The translations under genes and the position numbers were made by a program. This document shows positions 23,401 to 35,180 of a DNA stretch of 64,000 bases, piece after piece (position 1 is the first letter of the stretch; the number at the start of each line of letters is the position of its first letter). Under the pieces are notes generated by a model. The model worked only from the letters and a program-made list of their open reading frames with translations, was not told the origin of the DNA and did not search any database. The stretch comes from Glycine soja (lineage: Eukaryota > Streptophyta > Magnoliopsida > Fabales > Fabaceae): the NCBI RefSeq assembly GCF_004193775.1, contig NC_041016.1:30658644-30722643 (forward strand), in the 5' to 3' direction.

Positions 23401-24810
23401 AATGAATTCATAAATCACATACGCGAGGCTCAAGAGGATGACCAGTTTCTGCAAGGCAAAGTGTTAGATGCAATGGGAGATAAGGATGTGGAGTTTAAAA
23501 AGAATACAACCAGGTTAATTAGATTCAAGGGGAGGATATGTGTACCGCCATTAGATGATTTGAAAGCTAAGATCTTGGAAGAAGCACATAAAAGCCGTCT
23601 TAGTTTCCGTCCAGGGATGACTAAGATGTACCAAGATTTGAAGAGAAGTTTTTGGTGACATGGCATGAAGAAAGATGTAGCTGAATATGTAGCAAAATGT
23701 TTGACATGTCAAAAGGCCAAAGCTGAGCACCAGCGACCATCAGGGGAATTAAAGCCGCTAGAAATTCCGGAATGGAAATGGGAGAGCATATCTATGGATT
23801 TTGTATCTAGTTTACCCAAGACGAGTCGTGGACACGATGCTGTGTGGGTTATAGTAGATCGACTCACCAAATCTGCTCATTTTATTCCGGTAAATATGAA
23901 ATATAAAATGGAGAAGTTAGTAGAGTTGTATATCAAAGAAGTAGTAAGGTTACATGGAATTCCTTCCAGTATCGTATTAGACAGGGACCCGAGGTTTACC
24001 TCGCGATTTTGGACAAGTATGCATGAAGCATTGGGGACAAAGCTGAAGCTCAGTTCAGCTTATCATCCCCAAACAGATGGTCAGACTGAGCGAACCATTC
24101 AGACTCTAGAAGATCTACTCCGGGCGTGTATTATAGAGCAACAAGGCAGTTGGATGGAATGTTTGCCATTGATTGAATTTACTTACAACAACAGCTACCA
24201 AGCCAACATTGGTATGGCTCCTTTTGAAGCTCTATATGGGCGGAAGTGCAAAACTCCTCTTTGTTGGTACGATGATGGGGAAGCAATACTTCTTGGAACT
24301 GAAATGCTACAACAAATTACCGAACAAGTGAAATTGATTTGAGAGAAAATAAAAGCATCCCAGGATAGGCAGAAGAGCTATTATGACTGAAGGAGAACAT
24401 GTGTTTTTGAAGGTTTCTCTTGTAACTGGAGTCGGAAGAGCTCTCAAATCTAGGAAGCTAACGCCCAAGTATTTGGGTCCGTATCAAATTTTGAAGAAGG
24501 TTGGGCCTGTAGCTTATCAAATCGCTTTACCTCCGAGCTTATCGAATTTGCACCTTATGTTTCATGTCTCTCAACTGAGACGATACAACCCGGATCCATC
24601 ACATGTACTCGTGCTAGACAAAGTACAAGTGAAGGATAACCTCACCTATAAAGCATAACCTTAGAAGATTACTGATCGAAGAATGAAGTCACTGAGAGGA
24701 AAAGAGATCGCGCTGGTGAAAGTACAGTAGGGACCCGACGAGGGTGATTCAACCTGGGAGTTAGAGGATAGGGTGAGAGAGTTGTACCCAAGTTTGGTCC
24801 TAGAGTAGTT
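20428..24810 (+). pseudogene. gag-pol polyprotein of the chromovirus-like gypsy element, broken
   Basis: The order is gag, zinc knuckles, protease, RT, RNase H, integrase and a C-terminal chromodomain-like stretch. Gag runs from about 20428 with stops near 20635 and 20892 and a frameshift near 20820. Two CCHC knuckles sit at about 21200-21315 ([27 protein letters not shown]). The protease reads [10 protein letters not shown] at about 21541, where DSG is usual. RT has a TGA at 22323-22325 and a further stop and frameshift to about 22490, and the catalytic box reads FIDG instead of FIDD. RNase H ([10 protein letters not shown]) is followed by a frameshift near 23120 and a TGA near 23656. The integrase keeps its zinc finger remnant and catalytic Asp/Asp/Glu context ([19 protein letters not shown]), then a stop near 24340. 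Clearly dead. Confidence 0.93.
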
Positions 24811-24831
24811 AATTTCGGGGACGAAATTCCT

Positions 24832-24847
24832 TAAAGGGTGGGAGTAT
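24832..24847 (+). other. Polypurine tract of the gypsy element
   Basis: AAAGGGTGGGAGTAT lies directly upstream of the 3' LTR start (TGGGACATCC at 24848). This is the expected plus-strand primer position. Confidence 0.8.
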
Positions 24848-24897
24848 TGGGACATCCTAGAATTTCTACCTGGAATTTTGTAAGTGTTACATTTAAA

Positions 24898-24954
<57 letters not shown>

Positions 24955-26670
24955 TTGGTAGAAGTATGTACAATGGGGGAAAGATACGCGGGTTAGACTA
25001 ATTAATGAAGAGTAATCCATAACCGGACGGTTATAGATTAATTCGCAATTAATTAGTCTAAAAATTATCATTTTGCGTGCAACTTAAAATTTAACAAAAC
25101 CAACCTCTGAACCACGCTCAGGGTCTTATTCTGAGCGTTTTGATATATAGATTGCCTACTTTTGAAAACGGGCCTCAACGGGTGCAGAGAAACACGAGGA
25201 ACTGGAACCAGAGAGGCGGCATGCAAACCGAGGCAGGATTTTAGCATCCGAAAAGGTCCAATTTTTTTCTCCTTTATGGCTGAGTATGAGGTCAAATCAA
25301 AGGAAAAGATGGGCCCTTTTGCTCCAATTAAAATAGGACATGTGGCATTTACTTTTTGAAAAGAAAATGAAAAAGAAAAGAAAACCCTTTTTTATAAAAA
25401 AAAAGCCAAATCCTCTCTCCTTTTTTTCAGAAACTTCCAGCAGCCCTCTTTCTCCCTCCACGTTGCTTTTTCTTCCTCTTCTTCTCCTCCATTGTTTTCC
25501 CTCTTGAAGCTCCAAATTCCTCTTCATTTCTATCCCAAATTGCAAGGAAACGCTATTTTCGGAGTCTAGGAGCCTACCTCTACTTCGTGGGGCCTTAAAT
25601 TTTAGGTAAGGGTGGACTTCTTCTCACTTGAAATCTATGGGTGTTGGGTTTTAGGAAGCTATAATGGGTAGTTCTACTAGGTTATTGCTTTAGGGTAGTT
25701 GTTTGTGAAGGAAATTGTTGAAATTATGCTAAACTTGACATGTTTGATGTAAGCAAAATTACCCATGTTGATTTAGGGTTTAATAATGATGCTTTGAGAT
25801 ATATGTATGCCTAAAATGTAGATAGAAAACTGGTAGAGAGGATGGGGAGAGTTAGCTTAGAGTTAAATGTGAGAATGGTAGTGTTGTAGGTGGAAAAGTG
25901 TGAGATTTTGAGGGTTAGAAAGTCAAATTTGGGGTTAGTGGAAATTGGAGTCTAAAGTGAGTTGATTCTAGTTTAGAATGTCAACTAGGATTTGTAGAAA
26001 AGCTTGGTAAGAGCAAATGAGGAAAATGAGTGACAAATGTGAAAGAAAAGAGCCATTTATAGAGTAAATTGGGTGTTGAGAGGTCAAATTTTGAATAGGT
26101 GGAGATTTCACCTTAAAATTAGTTTGAGCAAGTCTAAATCAATGTTATAGACTTGATGAAGATGAGAGTTTACCCCAAAATTACCCAATTTTCATTTTCA
26201 CCTTTCAAACCTTGAAAATTCACTAAATTTGATGGGTTTTGGATACCTAGAATTTGATTTACCTTGATTTGAAGTTTGTTTTTGGCTTGAGCATGATTTA
26301 TACATGGTTTAGGACTTGTAGGATCCAATTTGAGTAAAATTGGATGCATGCAAGCTGGATTTTGAAATCTGCAAAATTATGCAGAAAAAGCTGTCAAATT
26401 GTGCAGCAAAACTGCCAATTATGCAGAAATAAAATGGTTATGCAGTGCTAGTTTCTGCTGTCACGGGAAAGGTAGTATATCTCGTGTTCTAGACATTTTC
26501 TAGCAGATCCCAACGGTCAAGATTTAGATTTGTGTATTAGGAACCCTCAATTAAATTTTCAAGGCAATCCAATGGTTAACGAATCAAAACGAAGAGGATG
26601 TTGCTGAGGTATGAGGGTAGGAAAAACTCTGTGGAATTTGAATGAATCTTGTGCAAAGATTTTCGTCACA
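24848..26670 (+). repeat. 3' LTR of the gypsy element, shortened by about 2 kb
   Basis: Aligns with the first 1.8 kb of the 5' LTR. A (TA)n run at about 24902-24952 is much longer than its counterpart near 16388-16406. It then joins GTGCAAAGATTT to TCGTCACA, the LTR terminus, omitting the motif array and the LTR ORF. The flanking GAAAG shows the end itself is original. The first base pair region reads TGGGAC against TGTGAC in the 5' copy. Confidence 0.88.
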
Positions 26671-27325
26671 GAAAGACGAATAAATAATTTTTTTTGACAT
26701 CAAAGTTTAAAAAGAAGAACACAAAAGAAAACAAAATTCAACATCAGGTCACCTGCGAAAGGAAATAAATACAAAAAGTCTATTTAAATGAAAAAATTTC
26801 GGTGTTTTATTCGCATCACTTTTATGTGCTTTACCATTATGATTGACTATTTTTCTTTCATTAAATATATATTTTTTAGTTATTTTATTATGTCAATTTC
26901 ACTTTATTCTTATATTGTTCTTATAAAAATTATACACAACCCTTACTTTTATCTTCACATTAATCAACTTTAGTTGAGTGGTCAGCCTCCAATTTTGAAA
27001 TATTTCCTTATAAATATAATGATATAGAAAAAATATCTTAATTTATATGTAATTTTATTATCTCCTTTAACAGAAAATAATATAAAATATCATTGAAAGT
27101 TATACTTTTAAATTTGATTTAGCACAATGCATGGATATTTGTCTAGTTTGAGTAAACACGCAAACAACGTTTGTTTTTGTGTATGACTGTTATTAATATA
27201 GTATTGAATGTCATTAATGTACTATTGATGTAAATTTATCATATGATAAAGCTATCACAATAAACAAATTTATATTCTATACTTTCCCGGAGTAAAGTCT
27301 AAGGGGATTTTTAAATTATATTATG

Positions 27326-27359
<34 letters not shown>

Positions 27360-27471
27360 TTTTAAGATTAAGAAAGTGGATTAGCTAAATTAAAATCTTT
27401 AACTAGTAAATAAAAAGAATCAAACAAACAAGGAAAACAAAGAAGTTCAACAAAAAATATCAAATTATCAG

Positions 27472-27558
27472 CGGATAGAGAGGGATTCGAACCCTCGGTA
27501 CAAAAATTTGTACAACGGATTAGCAATCTGACGCTTTAGTCCACTCTACCATCTCTCC
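27472..27558 (-). tRNA. trnS-GCU: Plastid-type tRNA-Ser(GCU), inserted in nuclear DNA, copy A
   Basis: On the minus strand the sequence starts GGAGAGATGG and carries the anticodon loop ATTGCTAAT (anticodon GCU). It has a long variable arm with GTACAAATTTTTGTAC pairing, and ends with the T-arm phrase GGGTTCGAATCCC and an acceptor strand near CTCTATCCG. Length is 87 nt. It closely resembles chloroplast trnS-GCU with a few changes in the D-arm, anticodon stem and acceptor. The surrounding AT-rich DNA may also be plastid spacer, but I cannot confirm this by eye. It is probably a nuclear plastid insertion that is not used. The second copy at 41208-41294 is more decayed. Confidence 0.8.
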
Positions 27559-28576
27559 CCAATTGAAAAATAGAATTACTTTGTTTATGTTATATCACAC
27601 AAACAAGAAGAGCAAAAAATGGAGCTTGAAAAAAAAGACTTCTTTTTATCTTATCTTTTTTTTTTCTATTTGATTTCAATTCATTATTATATTCTATATT
27701 CTTCTATTTTTTAGTTTCCTAAAAAAATATTTTACTTCATAAAATATTATTTATTTAATACACTTATCATAGAATAAAATTTAATAATATTATTAAATGT
27801 TCCTTAATTACTCATTTCTAATAATTTTACATTTTCTAAGATACAGAAAAGATTTAAATAAAAAATACAAAATTATCCCATGCACAATTTTGTTTGCCTG
27901 TGCATCGTAGGGTCAAAACTAAGTTCAAATAAGTAAACATAATTATAATAAAATAAAAGTTAAATAATAATATTCATGCTATAATCGAATGGAAAGGAAA
28001 AATAAAGATGGGGAAAACAAGGAATAACAAACAAAAAATTGTCTGCTTGGAAAAAAAATGAAAAGGAACAAGAGTATAAGGTTTACTTCAAAAAGAAAAA
28101 AACTAAAATTTTCTTTCCTTTTAGACTTTTTCCCGAATTCAAAATTTAAATTTTTTTATTACTTTCTTTTTGTTACTCCAAACAAGTCTTAAATGTATTT
28201 ATGGAGAGAAAATATTAAAAGAGGGAAAGTAATAAATATGATAGGAAATGTAATAGATAAAATGAAAGACACAATAAATGTGCACTTTTAATGATTCTAA
28301 AAAAAAATTACAGTTTGTCTTTTGCTGGTATAAACAGACACACGTCATTGCATTTTTACAGAATTGCTCAACACACATAAATTGACCATTGGACCAAGAA
28401 GATAGGGTGCAATTGGGCAACAAGAATCACGGAAGAGAACCAACAAGATACTAGTCATATGAGAGCACACAGAGTAAGGGAAGGAAGAAGAGCTAAGGAG
28501 CATTTGAAGTACAAAGATGAGTTCTTTAATTATGTTTTTAATTTTCATGATTGTTGCAACTGAGTTATCAATATTA

Positions 28577-28841
28577 CAAAATGGACGTAGAGCCACCGTA
28601 ACTGAAGCTTTGAAGTACATAAGCAATAGGGTTATCAAGATGCGGTGACGATGAATGGCAATCCCATATTTAATTTATTCCCTTTATGTAAGCCTACTTT
28701 TGGGACACAATACTCAGCACTTGTAATGCTATATAGTTTTATAGGTGTTAGTAATCTTGTGATTAGATTATATACTATTTTTGCTATGACAGGTTAAAGA
28801 GAGAATAACTACTTTCATTGTTATCAATTTGTCTTTAATTT
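28577..28841 (+). pseudogene. Last-exon fragment of FDM/IDN2-like gene, copy A
   Basis: Reads NGRRATVTEALKYISNRVIK and ends with TGA at 28646-28648. It is identical in protein text to the end of the XH domain at 47667-47738, and the 3' flank also matches for about 190 bp. It is joined directly to the FDM-like 5' untranslated exon and the start of the first intron. The join carries a CAA shared by both parental sequences. No coding sequence for the XS or coiled-coil parts remains. This is a deletion product. Confidence 0.85.
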
Positions 28842-31454
28842 TATGTGCGGATTACATGAATTAGCACCATTAGTCAAATATGGTCGATTTTGATTTTTGA
28901 ATCAGTACCAAATATTTACGTAGGCATGGATTTCGAGAATTTATTGCTTAATGCGGGTACTCATGTAAAATAAATGTTTTTTTTTTACTATCAACTTATT
29001 AACAACGTGGTATAACAAAATAAGATATGTTAAATATATTTTTTATTTTTGATAAATATCTGAATTTTATGATTATTTACTAATAAAATTTCTGTGTTTG
29101 ATCTTAATATTTAAAAACTTCTGTTTCATATTTTTATTATTAGAATGATTTCGTTAGCTGTTGACATGCTCAAGTCACCATATAATACCTCAAATATTAT
29201 ATATGGCACTAGAGGTGTCACAACAGCCAATCAAAAGCACAAATTAACCAACTAACTAGGCATGGCTACTAGCCTACGCTCAGCATCTTGCAAAACTGGA
29301 AGGACGACTAAAAATTCTTGAACAAACCCAAATTCATACAAAATTCGAAATGAACAGTAAAAAACGATGATTACTTAATAAAAAATAATTTTAAAAATTA
29401 TATAACAAAAATTGGAAGTCAAAAGTGGATATCCCAAATTGTTACAGATTATAGAAAATATATGTTCTTCTTATGTATTTTTAATATAAATATATATCTT
29501 GTGATCTCTCAAAGTTTATTGCGAGTTCTCTTATGGTTCAATAGGTTCTTTTACTTCTTTGTCAGAACCATTAAAAGTTTCCCGTCATTGAAGTATATAT
29601 TAGTGAATGCTTTAAATGCTAATTTGGAAGCATGTCTACTTTAGTTTCCTGCTTTTGTAGATGTCATTCTGTCTATGTCCACTTTCCCAAGATTCATCAA
29701 TCTTGAGCCTTTGTTACAAATGTTGGTCCATCTATTCATGTCTATCGTACATAGAGACAACCACAACCTCAGTCACTCAAATTCTTTGTTGTTGTCTAAT
29801 AAATCAAGTTGCCATTTTTATTGCCAAAACCTATAAATAATCCGAGTATTATAAAGGAAACTTTCAACAACATTAGGCTTGTAGAAGTCTTGTGGAGGGG
29901 TAACCATCAATGGGGAATAGCTAGAGAGGGATGAGTGAGTATTACAGAGGAAACTTTCATCAGCATTTGGTTTGGTAAGATCATGATTTTTTTTATCACC
30001 CATATATATGTACATAATTAAACTAAAAACCTGTTAGATCCTAACAGAAAAGACAACTAAATTTTTGTAATAGGATTTTTTTAAAATAATAACATTAAAT
30101 GCTCATCACTAAACGTAAAATTATTTAATTCAACTGTTGAGTCACACGACACTATGAAAACAATAATATACATGAAATTTTGGATATATTATATACATTC
30201 GTAAATATATAATGTAATATTAGATACTAGTATTACAATAGCATATTTTGAAATGTCTTTTTTAGGAAGACATTTTTAAATGCCTTAGTCCGTAAATTAA
30301 TTAGTCAAAATTATTTTAACTTTATCTGTTACCTTTACTTTGACATCATTTAGTTTCCGAAATTTAGGTCATTTTCTTTTGTATCTTTCAAATTTAAAAT
30401 TATTTTTTAATTTAGTCTCTAATGATCTTTGATCATTTTGGTCCATCTTTACTTTGAGCCAAACAGACAATAAAAAATTTATAATTTATGATAATTTTTT
30501 ACCATCGATATTTGATACTCTATTTTTTATTTTATTGTATGATTTTCTGACGATTAAAAGTCATCAAGTCAATAAAAAAATTTAAAAAATCATTAATTAC
30601 ATTTAAAATTTCTAATTTTTTATTGACTTGTAGTAGTTTTAAAGAGTCAAAATTGTATTTTAAAATTTAAGATAGAAAATTAATTTTTTATCATGAAAGT
30701 CACAACAAATTGTGAATAATATTTATTTTTTGTTTTGCTCATATTGTGTAGAGGGACTAAAAATAATATTAACCGAATTCAAAAGACTAAAAATATTTCA
30801 AATTTGGTTGATTGAAAAAAGATATCCAAATTTAAATTTAAAGGACTAAAATATATTTAAAACAATTTTATTTTGAAATATTTTGTTGAGTTAAAAGTTC
30901 TTAAGTCTTAACATGTGGGTTAATTTTATATAACTATGAATAAATCCAAAACTATTTAATATCTTATTTCTATATATTAAAACAAGTATATTACATACCT
31001 TTAAAAACATCAAGTTAATAATCATTTAATTTTTTATGTTTAATTTTCCAAAACTTGAAGGCACAAATAAAAATACTGGATAGTAATATTCTGCTCTAAC
31101 ATACACTTGCTAAGTCAGCCTTTTAAGTTTTGTTGTATGATTTAAGGGTAGGGGCAGTCCCATATATATATAATATCAAACAGAAAAATTAGAGAAGAGA
31201 GGGTAAAAAGTAGTATATAAAGACTCTTAGAGAGAGAGAATGGAAGAGTAGAGAAACTTGTGCTATAAGGAAGGACTAGGACAGCATTTGAAGAACAAAG
31301 GCGAGTTCTTTAATCCTCGTATTTTGATTTCTTCGCTGTTAGCTTCAACGTATATTGCAAGTTTGAAGGACTAGGAAGTACTCTATTTCTAGTTTCTTTT
31401 TTGTTTCCCAGGATGCATTATTGTTTCGCTGCTTCAACTAGGAAACCCTTCTTC
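28842..31454. other. AT-rich intergenic DNA; possible diverged FDM-type 5' exon near 31262-31315
   Basis: No supported gene. The stretch 30300-30860 holds dispersed phrases such as TTTAGTC and GGACTAAA typical of old plant repeats. At about 31270-31310 the text AGCATTTGAAGAACAAAGG and GAGTTCTTTAAT resembles the FDM-like first exon and intron start at 28498-28530 and 42228-42255. A TATATAA-like site and GAGAGAGA run lie upstream. This may be a third, diverged copy of the same 5' region. Confidence 0.4.
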
Positions 31455-33480
31455 AAGTTGTTATTCTGTAATCAAACAAGAAATTCATCAAATCATCCTT
31501 TCTCATTTTGAAGAACACAGTGATTTGGATAATGAGGTCAAAGAAGAAAAAGTTGAAGGTCAAGATGATGAAATGTTCATGGGATTAATCAACAAGATTA
31601 AAATCCAAAAGTTTTATATTAATATTAGAATCATTATAAATGATTTTCTTTTAGATACAATGACTCTATTTGAGACAGGAGCTAATTCAAACTGTTTTTT
31701 AGAAGGACTAATTCCTACAAAATTATTTGAGAAAACCTCAGAGAAATTAAGTACAGCAAGTGGCTCAAAACTAAAGATTAATTATAATCTATCCAGTGCA
31801 ACCATAGAAGACCAAGGTCTTAGGATTGAAACAAATTTTCTTCTGGTACAAAACCTTAAGAATGAAGTAATCCTAGGAACACCATTCATCAGATCTTTGT
31901 TCCCCCTCCACATATCCAAGGAAGGAATAACCACTTGGCACTTGGGAAGAAAAATCACCTTTGATTTCTCTACTAAACCAATTGCAAGAAACATAAACTT
32001 CATAGGAAAGAAGATTAGTCAAATCAACTTTTTAAAAGATGAAGTTTCTTTTAGTAATATTCAAATCAAACTAGAAAAACCCCAATTGAGGGAAAACATC
32101 CAATCTCTGCTACAACACATCCAATCAATAATTTGTTCCGATTTGCCACACATATTCTGGAATCGAAAAAAGCATATAATTGATCTCCCTTATGAAAAAG
32201 ATTTATGTGAAAAACAAATTCCTACAAAACCCAGACCAATCTAAATGAATGAAGAACTCCTTCAATATTTCCAAAAAGAAATTAAGGATCTCCATGATAA
32301 GGGATTAATAAGGAAGAGCAAAATCCCTTGGTCTTGTACTGCTTTCTTTGTCAACAAGCAAGCACAAATTGAACGAGGAACACCTCGTCTAGTCATAAAT
32401 TACAAACCTTTGAACCAAGCCTTACAATGGATTAGGTATCCTATTCCAAACAAGAAGGATTTACTCAATAGGCTAAACTCTTCAAAAATATTCTCAAAAT
32501 TTGACATGAAGTTAGGATATTGGCATATCCAGATAAAGGAAACTGATAGGTACAAGACTACCTTCACAGTTCCCTTTGGGCAGTATGAATGGAATGTTAT
32601 GTCATTTGGTCTAATGAATTCCTCTTTAGAATTCAAGAAAGTTATGAATGACATTTTCAATCCATATTCAAAATTTTCCATTGTCTATATTGATGATGTC
32701 TTAATTTTTTCTCAAACCATTGAACAGCATTTTAAACATATGCATACCTTCATTAATATTGTCAAATAGAATGGTCTTGCAATTTCCCAAACCAAAATTA
32801 ATCTTTTTCAGACAAACATCTAATTCCTTGGCCACAATATTCACTAGGGAACAATTATACCCATTGACAGGTCAATCGAGTTTGCCAACAAATTCTCAAA
32901 CCAAATCTTAGACAAAATCCAATTGCAAAGATTTCTAGGTTGTCTAAATTATGTTGGTGAATTTGTACCTACTTAAACAATATTGTCAAACCATTACATG
33001 ATAGGTTAAGAAAAAATCCTCCTCCTTGGTCTGATATTCACACCCAGGTTGTCAAAGAAATCAAGTTCAAAGTTCAATCTATAAAATGTTTGTATCTTCC
33101 AATTCCGTAGGCATTCAAATTTTTCGAAATAGATGCATCTAACAAAGGTTATGGTGGTATCTTCAAACAAAGAGTCAATACCCAATAAAATGTCATTGCA
33201 TATACTTCAAATCATTGGAATTCTGCACAACAAAAATATTCAATGGTTAAAAAAGAAGTTTTAGTGATTGCTTTGTGCATTTTCAAATTTTAATCTGATT
33301 TGTTAAATCAAATGTTTCTTATTAGGGTTGATTGCAAATAAGCCAAAGAAATTTTACAAAAAGATGTTAAAAACCTTGTTGCCTCAAAACAAATATTTGC
33401 TAAATGACAAGCAATTTTAAGTGTTTTTGATTTTGAGATAAAGTATCTGAAGGGCACTTCAAACTCTTTACCTGACTATC
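31455..33480 (+). pseudogene. Pararetrovirus-like protease-RT-RNase H region, broken
   Basis: The first open piece (31525-32244) holds an aspartic-protease-like domain; the usual D-T/S-G triad is degraded to ETGA at about 31672. A typical protease C-terminal text (VILGTPF) follows. A TAA at 32242-32244 splits it from the RT piece (to 32769), which retains the YIDD catalytic box near 32690. Further stops follow, at 32767-32769 and several times after. A recognisable RNase H region continues in broken frames to about 33480. The polyprotein would have copied the viral genome in the cytoplasm; as read it is inactive. Confidence 0.75.
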
Positions 33481-33486
33481 TTACCC

Positions 33487-34977
33487 GTGAATTCTTATGG
33501 AAAAATTATTATGCCGCCTAAGGCATCCAGTACCTCCTTGCAGGGAGGAAGGAGTAGCAGAAAAGGTTTCAAGTTGGCTCTACCAGAGCCATCCTCAAAG
33601 AATATTTCACCCTCAAAGACTAGGTCATCAACCCAATTTGGGTCATCAACCCAGAAATGTAAACAACAAGACGGGTCATTTACCCTACTCATTGAAATCA
33701 AACCTAAGTCATCCACTCAGGAACCTTCAAAGAACCAACCATCAAAACAAGCCAAGGCTGACTATGCCTTTCCAAGCGAGACACTTTTGGCCCTTCAAGA
33801 AATTGGCCTGACAAAACTCCCAAAGAAAACATGGGCTGACATAGCCTCTGAATTAGATGATGAGTCTGAAATTGATCTAAAAAGCTTAATCCAAAAAGCC
33901 AAAGGCACAAAAATTATCCGCAATTCTCCAAAAGAAAAACAAATAATAACCCCAATGGCAACACCAGCCCCAAAACCCACTAACAGTTATATTTACAAAA
34001 ATAATTTTTCAACTGTTTTGCAAATGGAGCCGAAATATTGGGACAAGAATCCCATTAAAGCTATAGCCAAGGCGTTTCCACCCGGATTCCATTTCAAACC
34101 AACAACAATCAACAAAACAAGGACCTTTTATGAATTCATTTTAATAGATTCAGACTCAGTTTCTATGAAACATTTCAAAGATCCAAAAGAACCCCTTTTA
34201 AACACCCACTCTACAATCCAAATTTTAAAAGTTCTGCAACCCAGACAATTTGGATCCAATTTGAATGAAATCAAAAAAATTTCTGTACCTTTTGATCCAA
34301 GAGGATACACCTATTGGGACTATATGGATGCCTAGACCAAAGTGTATTGACATCAAAACAACAAATATAAGCACTCATGGCTTATTTACTTCAAGACTAA
34401 CACAGTTTATAATTTTTCAAATTGGTTCCTTCAGTGGTGGGACTTTTTTGGACCAATCCCAAAAATTTTCCCTGAGCAGGTTCAACAAGGATTTGCACAG
34501 TTCAACAAGCAATTTAACTCTCAGGAATCATGAATTCTAGCAGATTTAAAATATTTTTCCAGTTTTACTTTGTCCTGGATATTTTCTTGGCAATACAGGT
34601 ATAGCAAAACAGAAAACAAGCAATTTCCATCCCTTCAGCGACATGGATTTGTCAAGTGGTGGAATCAATTTGACACATCAAAAGCACAGCTAGATAAGGT
34701 GAAAATCTGGTTTAAAACTCATCTAGAGTTCCTGAAAGCATATGATCTAGAGACTTCTTTGATTCTTAATCACAAGTCCCAATTAGCTGCCTTCCTAGCA
34801 AGATCTAACTCCAAGGAACATCTCATGAAAAAATTAAAAGATGTTTTGCAATTACTCCAAAGCCAAGATGAACGGAGTTCTTCCTCAAAGAAAGAAGACA
34901 CCAATTCTTCTAATCATGATAATGATTTTTACCAAAATGAAGATGATTGTTTTGGTATTTATTTGAATGAACATTAA
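33487..34977 (+). pseudogene. Second ORF of the pararetrovirus-like element, unknown function
   Basis: The first part (33487-34335, 282 aa) starts with a basic, serine-rich region; the likely true start is the MPPKAS methionine at 33511. It continues into a conserved-looking aromatic-rich domain (for example WDKNPIKAIAKAFPPGFHF near 34040). A TAG at 34333-34335 and a frameshift interrupt it. Matching text resumes in other frames at about 34350-34530 and in the open piece 34570-34977, which ends in an acidic, serine/asparagine-rich tail. No catalytic motif, signal peptide or membrane segment is visible. I recall similar proteins beside caulimovirid-type RTs in plant genomes but cannot name a function. 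Confidence 0.55.
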
Positions 34978-35053
34978 TTTAGTTATCACCGTTACTGTAG
35001 AAATAGTTTCAGTATTTGTAATTGTTACTGTAGCTACAATCAAACTAAGTTTC

Positions 35054-35180
35054 TATAAAAGGAGGCCTCAACTCTATTGTGGGGTACCCTTTTTGAGAGA
35101 GAGATAGTCGGATAGATTATCGAGAGAGAAGCCCTTGAAAACACTCTTTGTAATCATTTCTTTTGTTGTTATCAAATAAA
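35054..35180 (+). promoter_or_regulatory. Putative pararetroviral promoter: TATA box, leader and polyA signal
   Basis: TATAAAAGG at 35054-35062 is followed about 35 bp later by a purine/GAGA-rich leader (GAGAGAGAGATAG), and AATAAA sits at 35175-35180. A TATA box downstream of the last ORF, followed within about 120 bp by a polyadenylation signal, is the layout of caulimovirid full-length RNA promoters with a terminally redundant transcript. No tRNA-Met primer site was found nearby. Confidence 0.5.

Larger units (their letters stand above)
16311..26670 (+). mobile_element. Ty3/gypsy chromovirus-like LTR retrotransposon (degenerate)
   Basis: Begins TGTGAC and ends GTCACA, a perfect 6-bp terminal inverted repeat, and is flanked by GAAAG at 16306-16310 and 26671-26675. 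The paralogous segment near 40480 has the uninterrupted site (AAGGAGAAGGACGAA), which proves insertion. Parts in order: a 5' LTR of about 3.8 kb (16311-20138), a primer binding site (20141-20156), broken gag-pol (20428 to about 24810), a polypurine tract (about 24832-24847) and a shortened 3' LTR (24848-26670). A C-terminal stretch after integrase resembling a chromodomain places it among chromoviruses, perhaps the Tekay/Del lineage (inference). It cannot encode a functional polyprotein. Confidence 0.93.
26676..28841. repeat. Duplicated segment, copy A (right part)
   Basis: Matches 40483-42309 and then 47667 to about 47930 in the same orientation. The shared parts include the plastid-type tRNA, a TA-rich tract, the FDM-like upstream region and its 5' untranslated exon. 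At about 28577-28579 the match jumps from the position equivalent to 42309 to the position equivalent to 47667, so copy A lacks the intervening 5.36 kb that holds most of the FDM-like gene. Small indels elsewhere include about 97 bp present only here near 26835-26930. Confidence 0.9.

Noticed and set aside
30300..30860. Paired TTTAGTC / GGACTAAA phrases considered as a transposon with inverted termini
   Set aside because: I could not define both ends or a target duplication; such phrases are common in old plant repeats.
33495..34310. Minus-strand frames across the second pararetrovirus-like ORF
   Set aside because: Shadows of the plus-strand coding text, which has the coherent domain.
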